DNA from: an uncultured Rhodospirillaceae bacterium
Lineage (GTDB): Bacteria; Pseudomonadota; Alphaproteobacteria; Rhodospirillales; UBA2165
Assembly: GCA_913054205.1 (NCBI GenBank)
Contig: CAJXJM010000064.1
Span: 1 to 9,390 of the forward strand
DNA length: 9,390 nucleotides
Direction: 5' to 3'
Positions 7,915 through 9,390 of the stretch are shown piece after piece; position 1 is the stretch's first letter, and the number at the start of each line of letters is the position of its first letter. A program made the position numbers and the translations under genes. A model generated the notes under the pieces. The model saw only the letters and a list, made by a program, of their open reading frames with translations, made no database searches and was not told where the DNA came from.

Positions 7915-8316
7915 ATGGCAAAACTGGATTTATCCAAATATGCGGATTTTGTTCCTGCGCCGGAATTTTTTGAGTCTCTCCCGGAAATCGCCGGCAACGA
8001 ACTAAATGGGCTAGGCGAGCCTGACATACGACCGCCTGATCCCATTCTGTGGCATGCCGATACCAGCACCTCGCCGTTTGGCGATCTCCAAAAATGGTAT
8101 CAAAAATCAGTTGGTCTTTCGGTGGGTGCCAAATCACATCGCATGGCCAATGTTGAATTCAGGAAAAAACCACTTTCTCCGGTTGCTGAAGAGGGTCTTG
8201 ATTGGACAGCTGAAGAGTGGGCAGCAAATATTAAAAAAGCGGCAATTGAAGAATGTGAAGCAGATGCGGTCGGTATTGTTCGAATAGATCCAAACTGGAT
8301 ATTCGACACCATATGA
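7915..8316 (+). pseudogene. Reductive-dehalogenase-like Fe-S protein, N-terminal fragment
   Basis: 133-codon open frame that appears to be the first part of a reductive-dehalogenase-like protein (cobalamin/[4Fe-4S], related to QueG); the second part continues from about 8309 in the next frame. Supporting features are a long Pro- and charge-rich N-terminal stretch, then EEWAANIKKAAIEECEADAVGIVRIDPNWIFD (residues about 100-131). This resembles the family block of helix plus 'GADxVGxxRxxPxWxF' that should be followed by 'PYxWxIVxG'. The frame instead ends at a TGA at 8314, while frame 2 supplies PYDNPYEWMIVMG. The lesion (one extra base, or two lost) lies between 8288, where frame 2 opens after a TAG, and 8316. 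No signal peptide or twin-arginine motif is seen, so a cytoplasmic protein is expected. The start ATG has only a weak GGTGAAAG about a dozen bases upstream. The family call rests mainly on the C-terminal fragment. Confidence 0.65.
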
Positions 8317-8671
8317 CAATCCATATGAGTGGATGATCGTTATGGGCTACCAGCAAGATCCAAATGTCCGCAAATGCGCCTCTGAAGACGACGCCCAAAC
8401 CGAGTATCACAACCAATATCGGCGCGGTAACCGATCTGCCATCAAAATGGCCAATTGGATTTGTGAGCAAGCTTGTCCGGTAGATGCGATTTATCCGTCT
8501 AAACAACTCGTCCGCGGCATCGAAAAATGGTACGTCGATTTCGACAAATGCATTCCGTTTTTCACCGGTCACCGTGGCTGTGGAATATGCATCGCAGAAT
8601 GCCCTTGGAGCCGTCCTGGTGTCGGACCGAATTTAGCTGAAAAGATGCTGAAGCGCCGCACCCAACAATAA
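8309..8671 (+). pseudogene. Reductive-dehalogenase-like Fe-S protein, C-terminal fragment
   Basis: Continuation of the previous fragment in the +1 frame; the first ATG in this frame is at 8333, so automatic annotation would give a 112-residue ORF. It reads PYDNPYEWMIVMGYQQD, then EYHNQYRRGNRSAIKMANWI, which in relatives opens the substrate/cobalamin domain. It then passes directly to CEQACPVDAIYPSKQLV and the strongly diagnostic EKWYVDFDKCIPFF...GCGICIAECPWSRPG. The second cluster motif is intact (DKC plus CGICIAEC, four Cys). The first keeps only its last two Cys (CEQACP), where CxxCxxxCP is expected. In full-length members as I recall them, roughly 80 residues lie between the 'ANWI' helix and this cluster, so an internal in-frame deletion is likely on top of the frameshift. 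The assembled product would be about 250 residues against some 330-370 usual. A working enzyme is improbable. Confidence 0.65.
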
Positions 8672-8734
8672 TTTTTCTAAGCGCCACCCACTTACCTTTC
8701 CTTAACCCTGCCGCGCCATGATACCGTCGGCTAA

Positions 8735-9310
8735 TTGCAGCCCAGTGGGAGAACCATTATCGCCAGAATTCGTCCAGCCAAAGGGGAAGACGTCCAGGCC
8801 ATCGCTGATGTTTATGTCGAGACTTGGCGCTCGACTTATGCCGGTATTTTGCCTGATAAAGTCTTGATCGAAATGTCGCCGGAGCGCCAGATGGTGATGT
8901 GGGCGCGCGCCATTCGTCACGCGGATGGCGCGGCGGAAGAGAAAATCCTCGTTCTTGACGACGACCAAAATGGCGTTATTGGCGTTGGCAGCTGTGGCTT
9001 TAACCGAGACCGAGCCAGCACCTATGGCGGCGAGATTTACACCCTCTACGTTCATCCCGATCACCAGAATCACGGCCACGGCGAACATCTTCTTGCAGGC
9101 CTATTCGATCTGATGATTGCGCAAGGTTACAACACCGCAGTGATTTGGGTTTTGGCCCTCAATCCATCGCGCTTTTTCTACGAAATCATGGGCGGCAAAC
9201 GCGTCGGCGACCGCGATGAAAAACTCTGGGGTACAGTCCTCAGCGAAAACGCCTACGGCTGGGAAGATTTAGAAGTGGCTTTGGAGAGTGGCAGGCCGAG
9301 GTTGGGTTAA
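8735..9310 (+). CDS. GNAT-family N-acetyltransferase
   Basis: About 185-191 residues with the GNAT fold, which transfers an acetyl group from acetyl-CoA to an amine; the substrate is unknown. Visible parts (numbered from the TTG at 8735) are strand 1 with ARIRPAKGEDVQAIADVYVETWRSTYAGILPD (10-41), typical of the RimI-like YesJ/YkkB type, then GVIGVGSCGF (80-89), strand 4 EIYTLYVHPDHQNHGHGEHLL (100-120) whose pyrophosphate loop is QNHGHG (consensus Q/R-x-x-G-x-G/A), and NPSRFFYEIMGGKRVG (143-158), the usual helix 4 and strand 6. There is no ATG at the expected beginning, and an in-frame TAA stands immediately before 8735. Candidates are TTG at 8735, or ATT 8756/ATC 8759 behind GGGAG at 8747-8751, which would fit the usual N terminus better. 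It is preceded by the broken dehalogenase-like gene and followed by a hairpin repeat. Confidence 0.88.
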   Translation: MQPSGRTIIARIRPAKGEDVQAIADVYVETWRSTYAGILPDKVLIEMSPERQMVMWARAIRHADGAAEEKILVLDDDQNGVIGVGSCGFNRDRASTYGGEIYTLYVHPDHQNHGHGEHLLAGLFDLMIAQGYNTAVIWVLALNPSRFFYEIMGGKRVGDRDEKLWGTVLSENAYGWEDLEVALESGRPRLG

Positions 9311-9318
9311 GAATCTTC

Positions 9319-9343
9319 ATCCTCCCCCTTGATGGGGGAGGAT
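9319..9343. repeat. Perfect hairpin repeat after the acetyltransferase gene
   Basis: ATCCTCCCCC (9319-9328) and GGGGGAGGAT (9334-9343) form a perfect 10-bp stem around TTGAT, eight bases after the stop codon. The unit continues as CGAGGTGGGGGTG, matching a G/C-rich intergenic repeat type I know from alphaproteobacterial genomes. No T-run follows, so it is better called a REP-like element that may end or protect the transcript than a classical terminator. Confidence 0.6.
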
Positions 9344-9390
9344 CGAGGTGGGGGTGCAAAATCATACTCAGTCAAATTCCGGCACTTCAA

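Overview
The window looks like chromosomal DNA from an alphaproteobacterium of intermediate GC. The evidence is the order ppx, rlmE, guaB, rsmB, the style of the proteins, and intergenic palindromes of a kind common in that class. It is mostly ordinary metabolic and housekeeping sequence. I see no CRISPR array, transposase, phage gene, tRNA or rRNA, and no convincing new multi-gene system.

Left part (1-2680): a minus-strand PAPS-dependent sulfotransferase gene ends at an in-frame TGA where the family normally has Trp, so it reads as truncated. It diverges from a plus-strand pair made of an HpcH/HpaI-type class II aldolase and a LigJ-type 4-oxalomesaconate hydratase. LigJ makes 4-carboxy-4-hydroxy-2-oxoadipate in the protocatechuate 4,5-cleavage (and gallate) route. 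The neighbouring aldolase is of the right type to split that product, although the usual enzyme (LigK) belongs to another fold. An inverted repeat in the divergent gap is a candidate operator.

Middle (2681-7796): a 330-base gap carries two palindromic repeat elements in opposite orientation. It is followed by exopolyphosphatase/GppA, 23S rRNA 2'-O-methyltransferase RlmE (GTGA overlap with ppx), IMP dehydrogenase with a good sigma70-like promoter, and an RsmB-type rRNA m5C methyltransferase. This is the conserved housekeeping block, joining rRNA modification, polyphosphate or (p)ppGpp turnover and GMP synthesis.

Right part (7797-9390): a reductive-dehalogenase-like Fe-S protein gene is broken by a frameshift and appears to have lost an internal segment that includes half of its first [4Fe-4S] motif. 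Next comes a GNAT acetyltransferase with no ATG at its expected start. A perfect 10-bp hairpin repeat follows its stop codon.

The points most worth a second look are the truncated sulfotransferase, the LigJ/HpaI-aldolase pairing and the decayed dehalogenase-like gene.
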